This document shows positions 1 through 14,898 of a stretch of DNA of 64,000 bases, piece by piece. This DNA comes from Dermatophagoides farinae. Lineage: Eukaryota; Arthropoda; Arachnida; Sarcoptiformes; Pyroglyphidae. Both the position numbers and the translations under genes were made by a program. How positions within the stretch are numbered: the first letter of the stretch is position 1; each line of letters begins with the position of its first letter. The stretch lies in NCBI RefSeq assembly GCF_024713945.1, contig NC_134681.1, positions 2,964,001 to 3,028,000 on the forward strand. The letters run 5' to 3'. Below the pieces are notes generated by a model, which was given only the letters and a program-made list of their open reading frames with translations, searched no databases and was not told the origin of the DNA.

Positions 1-884
1 TTTTTTCGGTTGTTGATGAGGTACAATTGTTGATATAAAACAAACGAAATTCTTATCAGTAAAGCTTAGTTTAACGGCAATGATGTCGTTGAAAACAAAG
101 CACAGTACACAAAAAACAGGAAAATTTATCATTCAAAATTTATCATTTTTGACAGAATAATTTTCTTTTCGGTAACAGAAGAAAACACAAAATAGCATAG
201 TCTGTGTGGATTTATTTCGATGTAAAAAACCTTTAGATTTGTTGATGACAATGTGGACAATTTTCTGTTGTGGTGGTGATAAGATAATTTTCACTTTGTT
301 TCACGATTCTTTTTCACTTATCAATGTTAATGACGACAAAAAAAACACACAGACTTTGTTCAGCTTGAATAACACACCAGAAAAATTGAAAAAAATAAAC
401 AATTAAGGACACGATTTTTAAACACGCGTTTTTATCATGCCATCGTAATTAATATGTTGCATACACAGGTGTCGATTAAGATTTCAATCATCAATCAAAT
501 ACATCGAATGAATAGATTGAAATAATGAGAATATGTTATCATCAAAAAAGGAAATGAAGTGAAATGGTTGGATGGTTGGATAAATTTTTGGTTCAGGCGA
601 AAATTCATCTATTAATATTATTTCAATGTTCACGTTTTTTCTTTGCACATTTATTATCACGTCGTTAAATTTTCGTCTTCAACAAGTTTGTTTGAATTAC
701 GAACTTGAAAATGCGTATAAATCCTATAATAAAGGATAAAGGAAAAGTTGTTTTTTCAAATATCAATCTGCAACTGAAACAATTGAATAGAATCACGTGC
801 TTCGCAAAAATGATGTTGTTTACTTGTTTACTTTTTCACTTTTTCACTTTTTTATATATTTGTTTTATTATGTTATTATCAGTG

Positions 885-907
885 ATCAGTGATAACTTAT
901 CACTGAT
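885..907. repeat. 23-bp perfect palindrome
   Basis: ATCAGTGATAA and its exact reverse complement TTATCACTGAT are separated by a single C. The left arm is preceded by a second partial copy (TCAGTGATCAGTGAT), so the site is both tandem and palindromic. It could be a binding site for a dimeric protein or simply chance in AT-rich DNA. Confidence 0.6.
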
Positions 908-1338
908 GATTCGAGTTTGAATCAACTGATCATTCATGATCATGATTCATCATTTTTATTGCTCATATTATGACAAATATGTCTCATCATTACAAATTTT
1001 AAACTGTTATCGCTTCATCTTGACTCATCCTTTGTAGCACTATGTTTTTTATCAAATATTTTTGCCTTATCTATATCGATACATTCGAGTCATTTTTCAT
1101 ATATTTGTTGTATTGATCTCATATTGATCATTTGTAATGTGTGTGTAATGTTTGTTTGAATATGTTTTTTGTCTTTTTCTTTTTCTATATGATTTCTTTC
1201 CGTATATAAATGTTTTCATTCATTAATAAAATTTTGCTAAAACAGTCAATTTCTTTCCATCAAGTACAAAAATCATCCAAATTCCGTCAGATTTTCATCA
1301 GATCAGATACATTATTGATGCATGTGTGATAACAATCA

Positions 1339-1361
1339 ACACACACACACACACACACACA
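1339..1361. repeat. (CA)n microsatellite
   Basis: An uninterrupted CA dinucleotide tract, one of many in the window. Confidence 0.95.
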
Positions 1362-3106
1362 GTCTGATATGAAACAAACTTTGACCTTTCACAATCAAGC
1401 TATAGATGATTGCTAAAATAACAACAAAAGAACAGCAGCAATGGTCATAAATTAACTTCTTGTTGTTGTCGTCGTGGTTGTTTTCGTTGATAATGACCAC
1501 CATCGAACCAGATCAAAACCAAAAATGGACATTGATAATGCCGACGATTGCACGAGTTTCTTTTTTTCGATTTTCATCTCTCTCAGTCAAATCCAAAATA
1601 AATGAATCGATAAGATAATAGTCTATTGATGGATCATATTTAGAATGAAATTGATTGTTAGATTTTCAATTCAATAATCCTGAATCGTGGACATTCAGAA
1701 ATCTTTGATAACACCAATGTGATATCCAAACAAGCAAGCACATAGAGAAAAAAATCGTGAACCACCATCACCATTGAATGAATTTCTTTTTCTCACCTTT
1801 TTCTGCTAAAATCAAATGCGGAAATTTTCCATACGCAAGAATGAATATCCACTTATAATCATTTTGGATCAACTAAAAAAAATCTCCATTGTATCATTCG
1901 TTGTGGAAAACAACAAGATATAATCACAGAATATTTTATCATAAAATTGAAATCAAAATGACTGACATTCAAGACGAACAACATTCATGCATTCCATGAT
2001 CAGCAAGAATTTTCTCGATTTTTTTGGCGAAACTTTCATTCCATATAATTTTCACATTATCTTTGCATGTTCGTGTTTATATAGAAGCTTTTTTTCTGAA
2101 TGCAAAAAACAAAAATCGAGATCAAATTGATAAATAAGTCATTCTTCTATGGTTTATCCATTCATTTAATGAAACACAAAATTAGACAGGTATCCATTTA
2201 TGAAAAAATATTGTTTGCATATCAACAACAATATCATCATCCTCATCATCCTCATCATCGACCAGATACGAAATGACCAGACATTAGATGTTTATCATGT
2301 CAAAAAAATACCTTTCTTTTCAACAACAACAGTTTCCCTCATATACTGGATATTGGATTGTCTTTGTCTCTTTGTTTTGTTGCCCGTCATTATTGCTCTT
2401 CGCTAGATTGTTTCCGGTTAAACATGCACACAAACACATGGTTTATCGGTTTATCAGACCCGGCTTTAATATTTTTTTAATCGAAAAAAATTATTATTCT
2501 TGATTTGATAAGATTGTTGATTGTGTGTGAAAGATACCGATTATGCTTGTTTTATTTTTCTTTGCCCGGTTCATCACGATTTCTCATCATAATCATCATT
2601 ATTATGATGATGATGATGAATATTTGAGATGCTATCGATTCGGGCCAACTTTTTTTCTTCCACCCTGTTGCTGGACTGGACTGTTTATCAACAATTTTTT
2701 TTTGTATTCTTTTCTTAGTCATTGGACATTATCACCAAGGGTAAAAAAATGATCGTGATATTGACCAGCAGAACATACATATAGAGTGAGGAAAAATATG
2801 AATGATCAATGATTGTCGAATGAAAATTAACGAACAAAAATTTTTGATAAAAAAAACTGGATTTTTTTCAGAAAACTCTCGATATAATCATCATCACAGC
2901 AACAATGATTCTCATTCAAAAAAATTGGAGATAAAACAATCTTAATCACTGGGGTATATGTATCTATCTGATAACAGTGGATGTGAATTCGAATTTTTTT
3001 TTCTTATTTATTTTATTCGCAGGAATAATATTCATCATTCATCGATATCGGATGATGACTATGAGCTTTTTATCTCTCTGGTCATAGATTATTTCCACTG
3101 ATTGAA

Positions 3107-3126
3107 GACGACGACGACGACGACGG
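3107..3126. repeat. (GAC)n microsatellite
   Basis: About six GAC/ACG units in otherwise AT-rich DNA. A reverse-complement (GTC)n tract is found at 30913-30931. Confidence 0.9.
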
Positions 3127-6100
3127 TATATTATGTGATAAGATCCAGACAATCAGTCAGGAGAAAACTGACTACACTGAAAATACAGTTGTTTGACAGA
3201 TATGAGAAAATGAATCATATTTTTCATCATCAAAAAGATGTGACCTCCACCACACAGACCAAGAATTTTGATGAATGATGAATGATTTTTTGGAAAAATT
3301 TTCCATTTTCTTCCCGAAATACATGAATAACATGAAATGTCACAAATTCCGGTCGTCACTTGTTATCCTTGGTCAAGATCATATTGAGAATGACCGATGT
3401 TATCATTTACTCTGATATCAACAAATTCAATGAAAAATGAAGTTGGAAAAATTATGGCCACCATTTTATAGTGAACATCGTCAATGTATTGAAAAACATC
3501 AACAATTAACAATAAACGGACTGAGAATAAGATGTCTAACCTCATTATTATTATTTTGACTGAAACAATCAACATATCTGAATTTGTGAATGCAAAATCA
3601 GTTCAATTTCATTGTAATCCAGCACCATCAACTCATATCTATTGTGCTTTGTGTCTGTTGTGCTTTATTATTTTCAAAAAAACAAAAACAATAAGGATTA
3701 TCCATTATTTGAATCAATTTTGAATTCAAAAACAAATGTGTTTTTTACCTGAGTGAAAACAACAATCTTTAAATCTTTCGTTCTTCGTTCGTCTAATTCT
3801 AGTCTATTTTTTAGTCATGGTAAAAGATATGAATCTCGCTGGATAAAATAAAATGAATGTCACTTTTTGCGTGTTCTCAAATTTTGGTTCTCTTATTGTG
3901 TTTTAAATTTGTTCTACAATTTTTTTTGTTGATAAAATCTTTTAGGATTTAAATGTGGAACAAAAAAAAATTCCTCACACACATATGTCAAATGTAGGTG
4001 AAAACTGTGTGTGTGTGTGTGTGTGCGATTGTTCAAAACTGTAAAAGCGGAAACAAGACAAGACATTTTTTTCGGTTTATCTTCGGGCATATCAGAATGG
4101 AATTTCTTATTAATGATTAGATCTTATTTTCGTTATCTGATTCAGCAGTATTCATTTCTTAACAAGGTCAACAAAGGCGAAAAAAGGTATCGCACCAAGA
4201 CATTAGCATTTGACACACGCACACAAGAAAGATGTGACATGCTGACTGAATCGAAAGTCGAAAGAAAAGAAAAGAAGTGTTCAACCAATCAGTGATAATG
4301 ATCATTCGTTTCGGTTGTTTTTTCCTAACTTTAACTTTTAAATTTTTTTTTGAAAATTTTCCTTTCAAAAATTTCATTTAAATTCATTATTGGCAACCTT
4401 ATCGTGATAATCGGTACACTTTTTGCATACCAAAAGACAGAGAGAGGATAACTGATTGAGATCTGAAGTTTATTCACCGGTTTTTGTCACACCTATCTCA
4501 TTAATAAACTAACTACCTTATGGTATTTGTTGGGTTTTCCATCAAGATTGGCTAAAAATGATAACGAAAAAATACGATCAAACCAAAACGGCAAGAATAC
4601 ACACAGAAAGATAGAAAAAAGAAATTCGTTCCAAACATTATCAAAAATCCATTTTTTCATCATCGTCGTCGCCGGTATGGACCAGTAAGGACCATGAAAA
4701 ATTATCTCCTTCACTGTTGTATTCAGATCAATTGTATTTCTTCCGTCTTCTTTCACTCCAGTCTTTCACCAAAACCAGACTGGCTCAAATAGAAATGGAA
4801 AAAAAATGAGAAAATTGAAAAAACAAACTATATCGATGAGAAGAACAATGTGTGTGTTCGTAGTAAACATTCCACTATTATACAGACAAAAAAGATTTTG
4901 AAAATTGAATTCAACCAGTGTTTTGTCAATAGGAATGAATGACTGACTGACCAACCATGGTTCAATATTGAAAAGAAATTGAATTTCTTTCTCAACATTT
5001 TCTTTATATTCACTGTGCTTGTGTATTTGTGCGTGCAGGGTAGTTAGGTTGTGCATTTGGCCGTGTGTGTGCGTACCACCACCACAACAGACAGACAATA
5101 ATGCGGGACAATAACAAACAAAAGTCCCAAGTTCAAAGTTCATCCACAATTGACATAATGACAATAAAAATAATAATAATACAATGGAATGTCGGTCGAT
5201 CGATCGATCGGTCCGATCTATTCTAGAGCTGTTATGGTATGCCATGAAAAACTGAATCAAAAGCGGAGCTAATAAAGTTTAATTATTATCATAATATTCA
5301 CATTTGATCTACATTTTGGCCCAATCATGATGATGGAGAGATTCTCATTACTAGACCATATGTGTATGGAAATAAAAAAAATCTTGGGGTACTTTTTTTT
5401 GTTTCTGCTCTTGTTGTTGCTGTTGTTATTGTCATTTTACCCTCCGAAAGAGAGGATAAAATCCTAATACTATGGTGACATTTTCAATCAATGGTTTAAA
5501 CTTCAAAGGAGAAAAGATTGTGTGTTTTTATTTCCGAAACGTAAACATACAAGCAGCAGGTTCGATAAAAAAAACCATCATCGGTATGAATGGTGAATGA
5601 AAAATATGCTGTAGGTGGGTAGGTAGCTTATACAGCACGAATATGGAACAGAAACAAAGTCATTTTTTTCTGTTGCGTTCGTATGATGAAAAATTTTCAT
5701 TTTTCTTTTTTTATTTTTTATTTATTTTATTTTCCATCAAGCAACAACAACAAGCTAGGTTTTTGTTCATTGTTCATAGTTGTTGTTGCTGTGTGGATAA
5801 TATAATACAATGATGATATTCACATATTCACATATTCACATATCCACATAGTCACTATGTCATAGTCTGTCACCGTTCCAAATTTGGTCCAAGTTGCTGG
5901 TTTAGTGAATGATCCAATGAATAGAATGAAATTGAATTGAATGCAATGTTTGTTGTCATGGATCAATAAAAATCTTATTAGCCAATTTGAATAGCATACA
6001 GACTATCAAATGATGATGGTCATAATAATAGAAATGGTTTATTTCTAGAGAGATACGCGCACCAACACATTTGATATACCAAAAGGATATTTTTGTTGAC

Positions 6101-6710
6101 GAAAAAAAATTTCGATCATTTTCTCCTAAACAATGCCATCTTGTGTCGGCCAGCACTATAAGCACATGAAAATGGTTTTTGCAAATTCAATTCAGTTCAA
6201 GCTAAGAATTGAAGGGAAAATTTGATAATCTAATTAACAGCTCAATAACCACCACCACAAACACCCTCGCTATCTCTCTCTGTCTCTCTCTTGCTCTATC
6301 TCTGGCACGTATGAATTGGGAGAAAAAACACGATTTTCATCTTTGGTAATGAAAAATGAAAAAATCTTTTATTAGATTAGATTTACAACATTTTTTAATA
6401 GAATGGTAATAGAAAATTTTATATACAACCAATCAATAATCATAACAAACAAATGTTTGCTGTTTTTGGAGAATATTTTCATTTCGCATGCATGTTTGTT
6501 GTTGTCATCGAAAAACATGTCATTCAAGTGTATGAAATTCAGTGAGCAAAGAAAAAGATTTTACCAGTCTCGGCCATTCGACAATCACTTGGACTAATCT
6601 AATTTGATTCGACAAGTTTTTTTCGGGCTTGTTCTTGTCATGAACATGCACATCTTTATCGTTCATTCGAAACATTGTAGAAAGATTTGTAAATTTGATG
6701 CGGGGTACGC

Positions 6711-6712
6711 GT

Positions 6713-6744
<32 letters not shown>

Positions 6745-6750
6745 CTGTGT
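6711..6750. repeat. (GT)n microsatellite, imperfect
   Basis: A 40-bp GT tract with two interruptions (TTT near 6719, CT near 6745). Confidence 0.95.
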
Positions 6751-7945
6751 CAATTGAATTATTGCAAACGAAATAATGAGAAATGAATTTAACAAAACTT
6801 TTTGTTTCGATCAAACACACTACATGTTTGATTAATTGAGCTAATTTTCTTACCAATTCTTATGATGATGATCAGCTTTGATTATCATGAATTAACCCGG
6901 TGAATGTCTTTCTCTCTGTCCGTTTCAATCAGCCTAATTGATTTTTGCTGTTTTAGGTGATTTTTTTCAAATTTGATTCTCAGAATGGTAGGATGGCCAT
7001 CTTTACAAGCAGTAAATAGCGAAAATAGCAGCAAAAGAAAGACAACAAAAAAGTGTCAAATATCTAATGAAACAATCACAAACATGAATTCACTTTGAAT
7101 GATCATCACCAAAAGTTTCTACTTTTTTTCTTCACTAATTGAATTTCCATTTATTTTTTTTTTGATCTTGTCTTTCCTTTTTTATTATTAGCTTTCTTAG
7201 TTTTTTTCGCTGATTTTGTTGTTGGTTGCCTTCTGGAAATTGTCATCATTTTCATCGTTGTTGTCGTGTATAATTGAATCAATTTGGCTAATTTATCGCC
7301 GTATTGTTTACACAAAATGTGATAACCCATGTGTTTCAAAATGATGATAGTTTCCTGTTTTTTGCTTCTCTAATGTTAATCTAATTTCCTAATGTGTCAG
7401 GTAATATAATAGGATGTTTTTTGAACAGAAAGAATATTCTTCTATTGACCTTAGATATTGAAGAGAAAAAACACACGACCTTTGAATAAATTTTGTCGTC
7501 ATCATCGCACAATAAGAATTTCAATCACCATCATCATCAATTATTATAAATGACAAATGTAAACATTTCATCGCTTCACATAATCAATATAGTGCGGAAT
7601 TTATATTTGAGAACAGATCAATCGATTGAAAATGAAGCTTATCTGCTCATGTTCTATCAAGAGTTATGCTATCAAAATACATCTAACAATTAATCCATAC
7701 TACATAATCATCATCGTCATCATAATTCTATGTATTAGAACTAAAGATGTGACATAAACTCAGAGAGAAAAAGAGAGAGAGAGACACACACACACATTAA
7801 CACTTAATGACTTGTCATCATTATTATTTCGATGTAATACTCATCATAATATGTACAAAATAATAACGGACCATACCATTTATTACACACACACACATAG
7901 TAAGTTTTCAATCTTGGAAAAAACGAAAAATTTATTCATTCATTA

Positions 7946-8020
7946 ATGTTATCTTATGTTATGTTATGTTATGTTATGTTATGCTATGTTATGCTATGTT
8001 ATGTTATGCTATGTTATGTT
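7946..8020. repeat. Pentanucleotide tandem repeat (TTATG)n
   Basis: About 15 units of a 5-bp repeat, mostly TTATG with interspersed CTATG variants, covering about 75 bp. The ordered substitution pattern shows local duplication of variant units. Confidence 0.95.
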
Positions 8021-8927
8021 TTTGGCTGGATGGATGAATGGATGAAAAAAGAAAAAAATGTTTGATGATATGATGATGGACCAGATGTGTCCAAAATAAA
8101 CATTCATAATCATCATCATCGTCATCGTTGTCGCAAAAAAAAAACAGTTTTTATTGTCGATTTTCATTGGAAAAACAATCTTTTTTTCTTTTTTTTTCTT
8201 TTTTTTGGTAAGTTGTTCAGTTTTTTCTGGTTTTTACATTATTGAATTTTCTGCTTTTTTCTCCCGATCGACATTTTCATTCATAAAACAAACCAAGGCT
8301 TTGCTTTTAGCTTTTAAACACATTCACATTGAAGTTCTTTAAGATGAACGAACGAACGAACGAAAAAAAATTGTGAATGAGTGAATTAGAATCGAAAGCA
8401 ACCGAATTTGCTAAGTATTCCATCGTAGTTAGAAATGAATATTGAAAAAAATACCAACCGGATGCCATTAATAAATATGGATGCATGGCATTCCAGCCAT
8501 TATCCAAAAAAATTTAAAAAATAAATAAAAACAACAAAAACAAAATCTTGTGGCTTACACAGAATTACTGTCAGTGTGTGTGTAAATGGATGGATGGATG
8601 AATCAAAACAACAAAATTTTTTTTTGTTTGTTTATCGTCATGAAAAAAATTTCACCATTTTTCAAAATACTATTTTCTTTCCCTTGACACGAACCAGAAC
8701 ACTGTTTGATATGGTATATAAACTAGCACACAATCTTTAATTCTTTCCTTCACACACATATTTTTATTGAGGAAAATATAGAAATACCAGCCATTTTTTC
8801 AATTTCAATAAAATCCACCCTAACTCGGTATTAATTTTCTATGAATTTAGATCGTTAAGCGAAAGCGAAGTCTTACTGTAAATTTTCCCTTCTATCTCAA
8901 TGCATTTGTAAGCATTTTAGTATATAG

Positions 8928-8946
8928 ATAGATAGATAGATAGATA
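8928..8946. repeat. (GATA)n microsatellite
   Basis: Four to five GATA units. Confidence 0.9.
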
Positions 8947-11900
8947 TAGATGATGATTAAATTCATCATCATGATCTCAGAATGTGTGTACAAATCTTTC
9001 ACAATTTATCAAATTGATTTTCACGAGCCACCAAAAAAAAACAGTAGCAAAAAGATGAATTACAAAACAAACACTCACAGAATTGGAGAAAAATTAGAAA
9101 AAGGATCATATCACACACACACATACACACATGATCTGCAATGTCAGATTTGATTAAGTTTTTGATCCACTTTTTTAGCCCATCATGCGTTGGCGAAGGA
9201 ACGATAAAAAATTCTGTAAAAAATAATTTTTCATTTCTGAGATCACGTGATTGTCGAAATAAATTTAATAATTTAAATTGATTATCACAGCAATGAATTT
9301 AATTTATTTATTTCGTCGGATGAATAAAAAATTTGATTCGAGAAATTTGTTTGTTTATTTTTTCTAATCAAATTGGCAATCAGCGAGTTTTTTTGTTTTC
9401 AATAGAAAAATCAAATCAAATCAATGTGATGATGGTAATCCGATGGACAACATTATCTTTATAGAAGATTTTTTTTACTTTTCATCCATTGACCATTATT
9501 TGAGGTCTGACCTTGTGATGATGGTGATTATTATCATTACATTTTGAACAACACCGAGAAAAACCAATCATCATTAAAATCGATTATTGTGCATTGTATT
9601 TCAATTTTTTGTTGTCGTTTTTCGAAATGATCAAAATTTATTCCGACATTTCATCAGTAAGTTTTGAATGGAAAAATAATTTGTATTTTTTCTTTGATTT
9701 TTTTCCTTTAAGCTACGACCTACACAGACACAAACACACACAGATAGATTTTTGATTTGAATTTGTTTCGACTTTTTCCATCGTCATCATCATTCGATCA
9801 ATGTGGAATGTGGATGCCAAGAGAAAAAACGGGTTGTTAATGGCCCGAATGCTTCATTTTTCGTTGTTGTTTTTGGATAATAAGATTTAATTTATGGATT
9901 CGAATTTTGAAAAAAATTTATATTTGTAAAAATCGTTCAATGACTTGGCCAGAAAAAATCCAAAAACTAAAACAAAAATCATTCATCGTTTTTTTATTAT
10001 TATTTCTGCTGCTTGAATATAGTAGCAATAATCATAATCGTAAATCGTAAATTATGAATGATAATTTTTTACTGCAATCACAATATTCACATTTCTCACT
10101 CTGTATGCATGTATGCATGTATGTGTGAGTGTGGACAATTTATTTTACATCAGATGTGGGCGTTTTATCATTATTATATATCATTCTTCCATCACCACCA
10201 CCAAAACATGATAATGAACCAGAAAAGAAAAAAAAATAAAATAAACCTTTATTATTTACGTTTGTGAGTGGTGGATCTCATTTGCATTCAAATCAAATCA
10301 AATTTTGGCTGTTTTTCTCTTGTCTTTCATTATCGGTTGCGGCTACGATGATGATGATGATGGCAATCTAATTTTGGGTTATCTTATCAATGATGTGTAT
10401 ATGATGATCAGACACAAGAAAGTATGTAGGCGTATAACATAATAAATACTATGGGAATGAAAATGATAAAATACAAAACTGCTGCTGCTGATCTGATCAT
10501 AGGTGATAATGTTTATCAACAAAAACATTGTAGCCAGGTCGTATTTCTTTTTTATTTGGACAAGTTCGATGTGGACAAAGTTTTTTTTACATGGGAAAAA
10601 TGTAAACATTGACGATACACGTCACACGTCATATATACAAATGTGTGTCAGATATTTTTGTGCCAGTCCGATATAACAACAGAAGGCTATCAATATTAAA
10701 ATTGAAATTGAAATTGAAATGAGATAAATGAATGGAAGTTCGACGTGTAATACGAGCCAGAAAAAAAGTTTGACAGATTCGTTGTAAAAAAAAAGAGAAA
10801 AACGACAAACGCTTATCGTGAAATTTTCACGACCGCCAGATACACCATTCATTAACATCAAATGTTTCTCCGCAGAAAAAACCCGAATCTAACCCGAAAT
10901 AAATCGAACCGAAAAAGTTTTGTAGAACAAAAAAATCGGAACAAACAAGAGAAAAATTGTCAAGATTTATTGCGCCCGTTTTTTCGATAATATTACTTGT
11001 TTTATAACATTCAGGCGAACATTGGAAAAAACGTACAGGATGCGGATGGCTTTCTTTTCTCCCTCCGCAAGAAAGTATTACCACACTTGAACTGGAATTC
11101 AAGCTTGAAAATCTGTCAGATTCAAAGATTCCCATTCTAAATTGTTTCGGCATTATAGCGCTAGCAACAGCAGTAATAATAATGATAATAACAAGGAAAA
11201 AATTAATCGTATTGAAACCAGGCGGACCATACATTCCAATTCGACTGGATGTCAAACGACTAACCGACGATCCACCAACAACGACAATTCATTGGCCAAA
11301 ATGAAAATAATGATTCCATTTCCAATCGTTTCATTTTGTTTTTGTTTTTGTTTTTTTTGTTCGTTTTCCCCAAACATTTACAATCAATGATGATGATGAC
11401 ATTAATGTCGATAGCCATTTTCACTCAATATCACAATTTTATATTACAATCAATTTTCTTACATTTAATTCACTTTTTTGATTCATCTGTATGCTGAGAA
11501 ATGGCTTTTATTGCAAAAAACAACAACAACAACATGAAGGAGGAAAAAATAATGTTTTCTTCTGTGGAAACTTTTTGTTTATTGTCGAAAAATTTCTCCA
11601 AGATTTTCTTGACGCCCACTTTTTATCATGATAATCTTTTAAAGATTTATAAAACATCAGCGGTGAATATGTTTTTTCCGCAATCAACAACAAATAAATC
11701 GGCGACCTGTCAATCATCAGTCAAGAAGCTAGGAAAAAATGGACTCAACTTTACCAATAGCCAGTTTCAATGAAAATACGTAAACACAAGCATACAAAAC
11801 ATGTGATTAGAAAATTATGGCCATTCACAATAGAAAAGAACAATAATAACCTATGATTATGACAATCATATTCATATCATATCGAAATGAATATCACTAT

Positions 11901-12757
11901 AATGATGAAATATGAAATGAAAATTTATTCCTCAAACATTGTCAAACATTATCTGATTTGGTGATGATGATGGAAAACAATACCTTAAATATGAAAAGGA
12001 GAGACAGAGACAGAGAGATAGAGAAACAGAGGTCAATAGCATCCCATTAACCAGAGGCAGGTATCACATTATGACAATGATTTCAAAATAGAACGCTATA
12101 ATTGATAATTATGAATCTTCACATTGACGATGATGATGATGGTTCAAGAATCAATTTTTTCTTTGCCGAAAACAATCCTCCTTAAGACAACATCAAATTG
12201 CCAGTAAAGGAAATGTCAAATTAAACAAGAAAATTATAAAAAAAAATTCTGACCAATTATTGAATCTACGACGATTATGCTGTGGTGGATGAATAGATGA
12301 CTTGCTAAAAATGGAATCCTTTCTTTCGTTGAATCGGTCCTTTTTTGGAAAAATTACTTTTGACTTATTTCGTATGAGATGTGCGTATGTGCGAGGGGGA
12401 GAACCAACATATCAATGTCATGTCATATCACATCACATCATTTTGACATTGATTCTTTCTTTCTTTCATGATTTCTAAAATCATGTGCTCGATTCTTTGT
12501 TTGTTTGTATGGAAATTGGCAATGCTATTTTTTCGCTTTCATTTTCAATGTTGAAATCAGAGTTTTTTGATTGACAGGTAACGAAATGATGAAAAAAATA
12601 TAATAAACAACATTTCAACCAAATAGCAACATTTTGGCTGGAAAAAATGGTTATGGAATTTTTCTTTACCAGACTTTATTTATTGGTATGTATGTGAAAA
12701 TAACGATGAATCATCATGGTTGATTCATTGATATTTAATAATCCACTATAATAACAA

Positions 12758-12787
12758 AACAGAAAACAGAAAACAGAAAACAGAAAG
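12758..12787. repeat. Heptamer tandem repeat (AGAAAAC)n
   Basis: Four near-exact 7-bp units. Confidence 0.9.
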
Positions 12788-14855
12788 GATAAATTTATAT
12801 TTATTAATGGCTAATCAATATGGACAAGAAGAAAATATTACAATATTTCTTCCAATCGATTTCATCAACGAGCAATACAGAGAAATTAACAATGGAGGAA
12901 AAATCGCACACTTTTTTGGAAAATTTTTTTGGATCGTTTCGGACAAATTATTTTCATCATCTTAATTCATGATCATTAAATGAAGATAATAATCATCATC
13001 ATCATCATCATCAATATTGAAGAAATAATCGATAAACGAAGATGTTGTAGTGTTGTTTTTAGGATCAAATCATTTGAACACATCTATATATAAAATAAAC
13101 TTTTATTTTATCCACTATCAATACGTCTATAATTAGTCAATTTAGATCAATATCAATTTCTTCAGTGTATTTCTATTGGGTATTGAATCAATCTATCGAT
13201 AATCTTATCATTTATCCTTTGAGGAATCCAGATTCAACACACACACTTATTACACATCTGGTGTATGTGTGTTCTTTTTAGTCAATCAGGATTTAGTCGA
13301 TACTTTACTTTGCTCTTTTTCTCTCTTCATTTGGTGATCAATTTTCTTCTGGATGGATCAAGAAAGAAAGAAACAAAGACAAATTGTTCGAAACATTTTG
13401 TTTTTCCTAGTTCAGAAAAGAAAGTGAGAAATTTATTTCTGGCCTTAATATCCACAATGGAACCAGAAATAAACAAGTCTGAATTTTAAGCTTTCTTTCT
13501 TCTTTAGTTGGTTATTCCCGGTTGGAATGTGAACGCCAGCAACCGAAACAACAGCTTATTCTCCTGTCCATTTAGAAATCCTAAACAATTAATATCAATC
13601 TTTTTTTCACGCCCGACACAGAATACTTTATTAGCCAAGGCGCTCGGAACCGGTTATTCTGTTTCGATAAAAAGAATAGTCGAACACACACACACACACA
13701 CCAAACACCAAACACCAAACACAGAACCAATGATTTTGACCTCATCTCAAACACACATTTAGAAATGCGGCAATAAAAAGTTGAAAAGAACAAACAAAAG
13801 ACCAAAAGAGTTGTGGATAATACTTGGTTGTTTTGTTTTGTCTGAACATCACATTAAAAATATGAAAATGCTAACACATTGAATGCTCGAACAAGCAAAA
13901 TTAATTCCATTTTCACACCATTATTATTTTTACCATAAATTTTACACTATCCAACCCATGGAATTCCAGAAAGATCAAAAAAAACTACAAACATTCATCG
14001 TATAGCATTTTTTCTTTCATTTTTTTTTGTTAAGATGATGCTTGATAATGGTTAATTGAAGATTTATATTTTTTGCTACAATTCATACACAATAACGAAA
14101 AAAATATGAATAATGATCCAAACGACAATAAACAAAGCACCACAGCTAGAGAAAGATATATAGACGCCATAAAACACCTGGGATTTGAATGAATTAAAAT
14201 GTTGATTCAATGTAATAATATCAAAGAAATTTTTCTGGTAATTAATTTCCATTATTGTATTCAAATCAAATGTGCAATGTGTGTTGTGAATCGAATTTCA
14301 ATTCTCAATTCACAAACAAGACGATGGTGAGTATGAAGTAGGAATAAATGTAATGAATGAATGAAAATTCTCCATAAATTCAATTAAGATTTTTCTTCGT
14401 AATTTATTGAGTTTAGAAATTTTTTTTAAAAAAAGCAACCGTCAAATTCGCATCATCATAGTGTAATAAAAAACGGCTTTTATAATTTGTTCATGAACAA
14501 CAATGGCTATGGGAGAGAAGAGAATATTTCAAACCAAAATAAAATAGTTTCTTTTGTTCGGTTGATAAAAGATGTAGGCTGATTTGGTTGAAAAATTTAT
14601 TTATTTTTTCAAATTTTCCAAATATAAATTTGCAATTCTTGTTGTTTATTACAATTTTTTTTCGCATTGTTGCAATTTGATGAATTCTATCCATTTTCTA
14701 TACACACTCACTGAATCATCAGTGATTTATTATTATTTTAATTTCAAATGCTTTGCCTTTTTCATTCGATAAACAAAGCGGGTGTGTGCGATGACCTATG
14801 ACCATTTAGAATCGAGCACATACATAGAAAAAACATTTAAAATTTATTACCTTGT

Positions 14856-14867
14856 TCTCTCTCTCTC

Positions 14868-14898
<31 letters not shown>
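14856..14898. repeat. Compound (CT)n-(GT)n microsatellite
   Basis: A CT tract at about 14856-14873 leads directly into a GT tract at 14874-14898. Confidence 0.95.

Larger units (their letters stand above)
1..9000. other. Intergenic or intronic, no gene seen
   Basis: No reading frame here looks like a protein family, and the open frames are short and driven by low-complexity sequence. The stretch is AT-rich, with many A/T homopolymers, ATC/GAT trinucleotide runs and (CA)n/(GT)n tracts (for example 1339-1361, 4009-4024, 6711-6750), a (GAC)n run at 3107-3126, a pentamer tandem repeat at 7946-8020 and a GATA run at 8928-8946. The longest frame (164 codons, minus, 4766-5260) has no recognisable domain. 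Single exons of a gene with very long introns could be missed. Confidence 0.6.

Noticed and set aside
4766-5260. 164-codon open frame on the minus strand
   Set aside because: No domain; Leu/Phe- and His-rich composition from AT-rich and CA-repeat DNA, and no supporting splice or promoter context.
10827-11390. Overlapping open frames on both strands (142 codons minus, 82 codons plus)
   Set aside because: Neither resembles a family, and two opposed frames over the same bases suggest chance.
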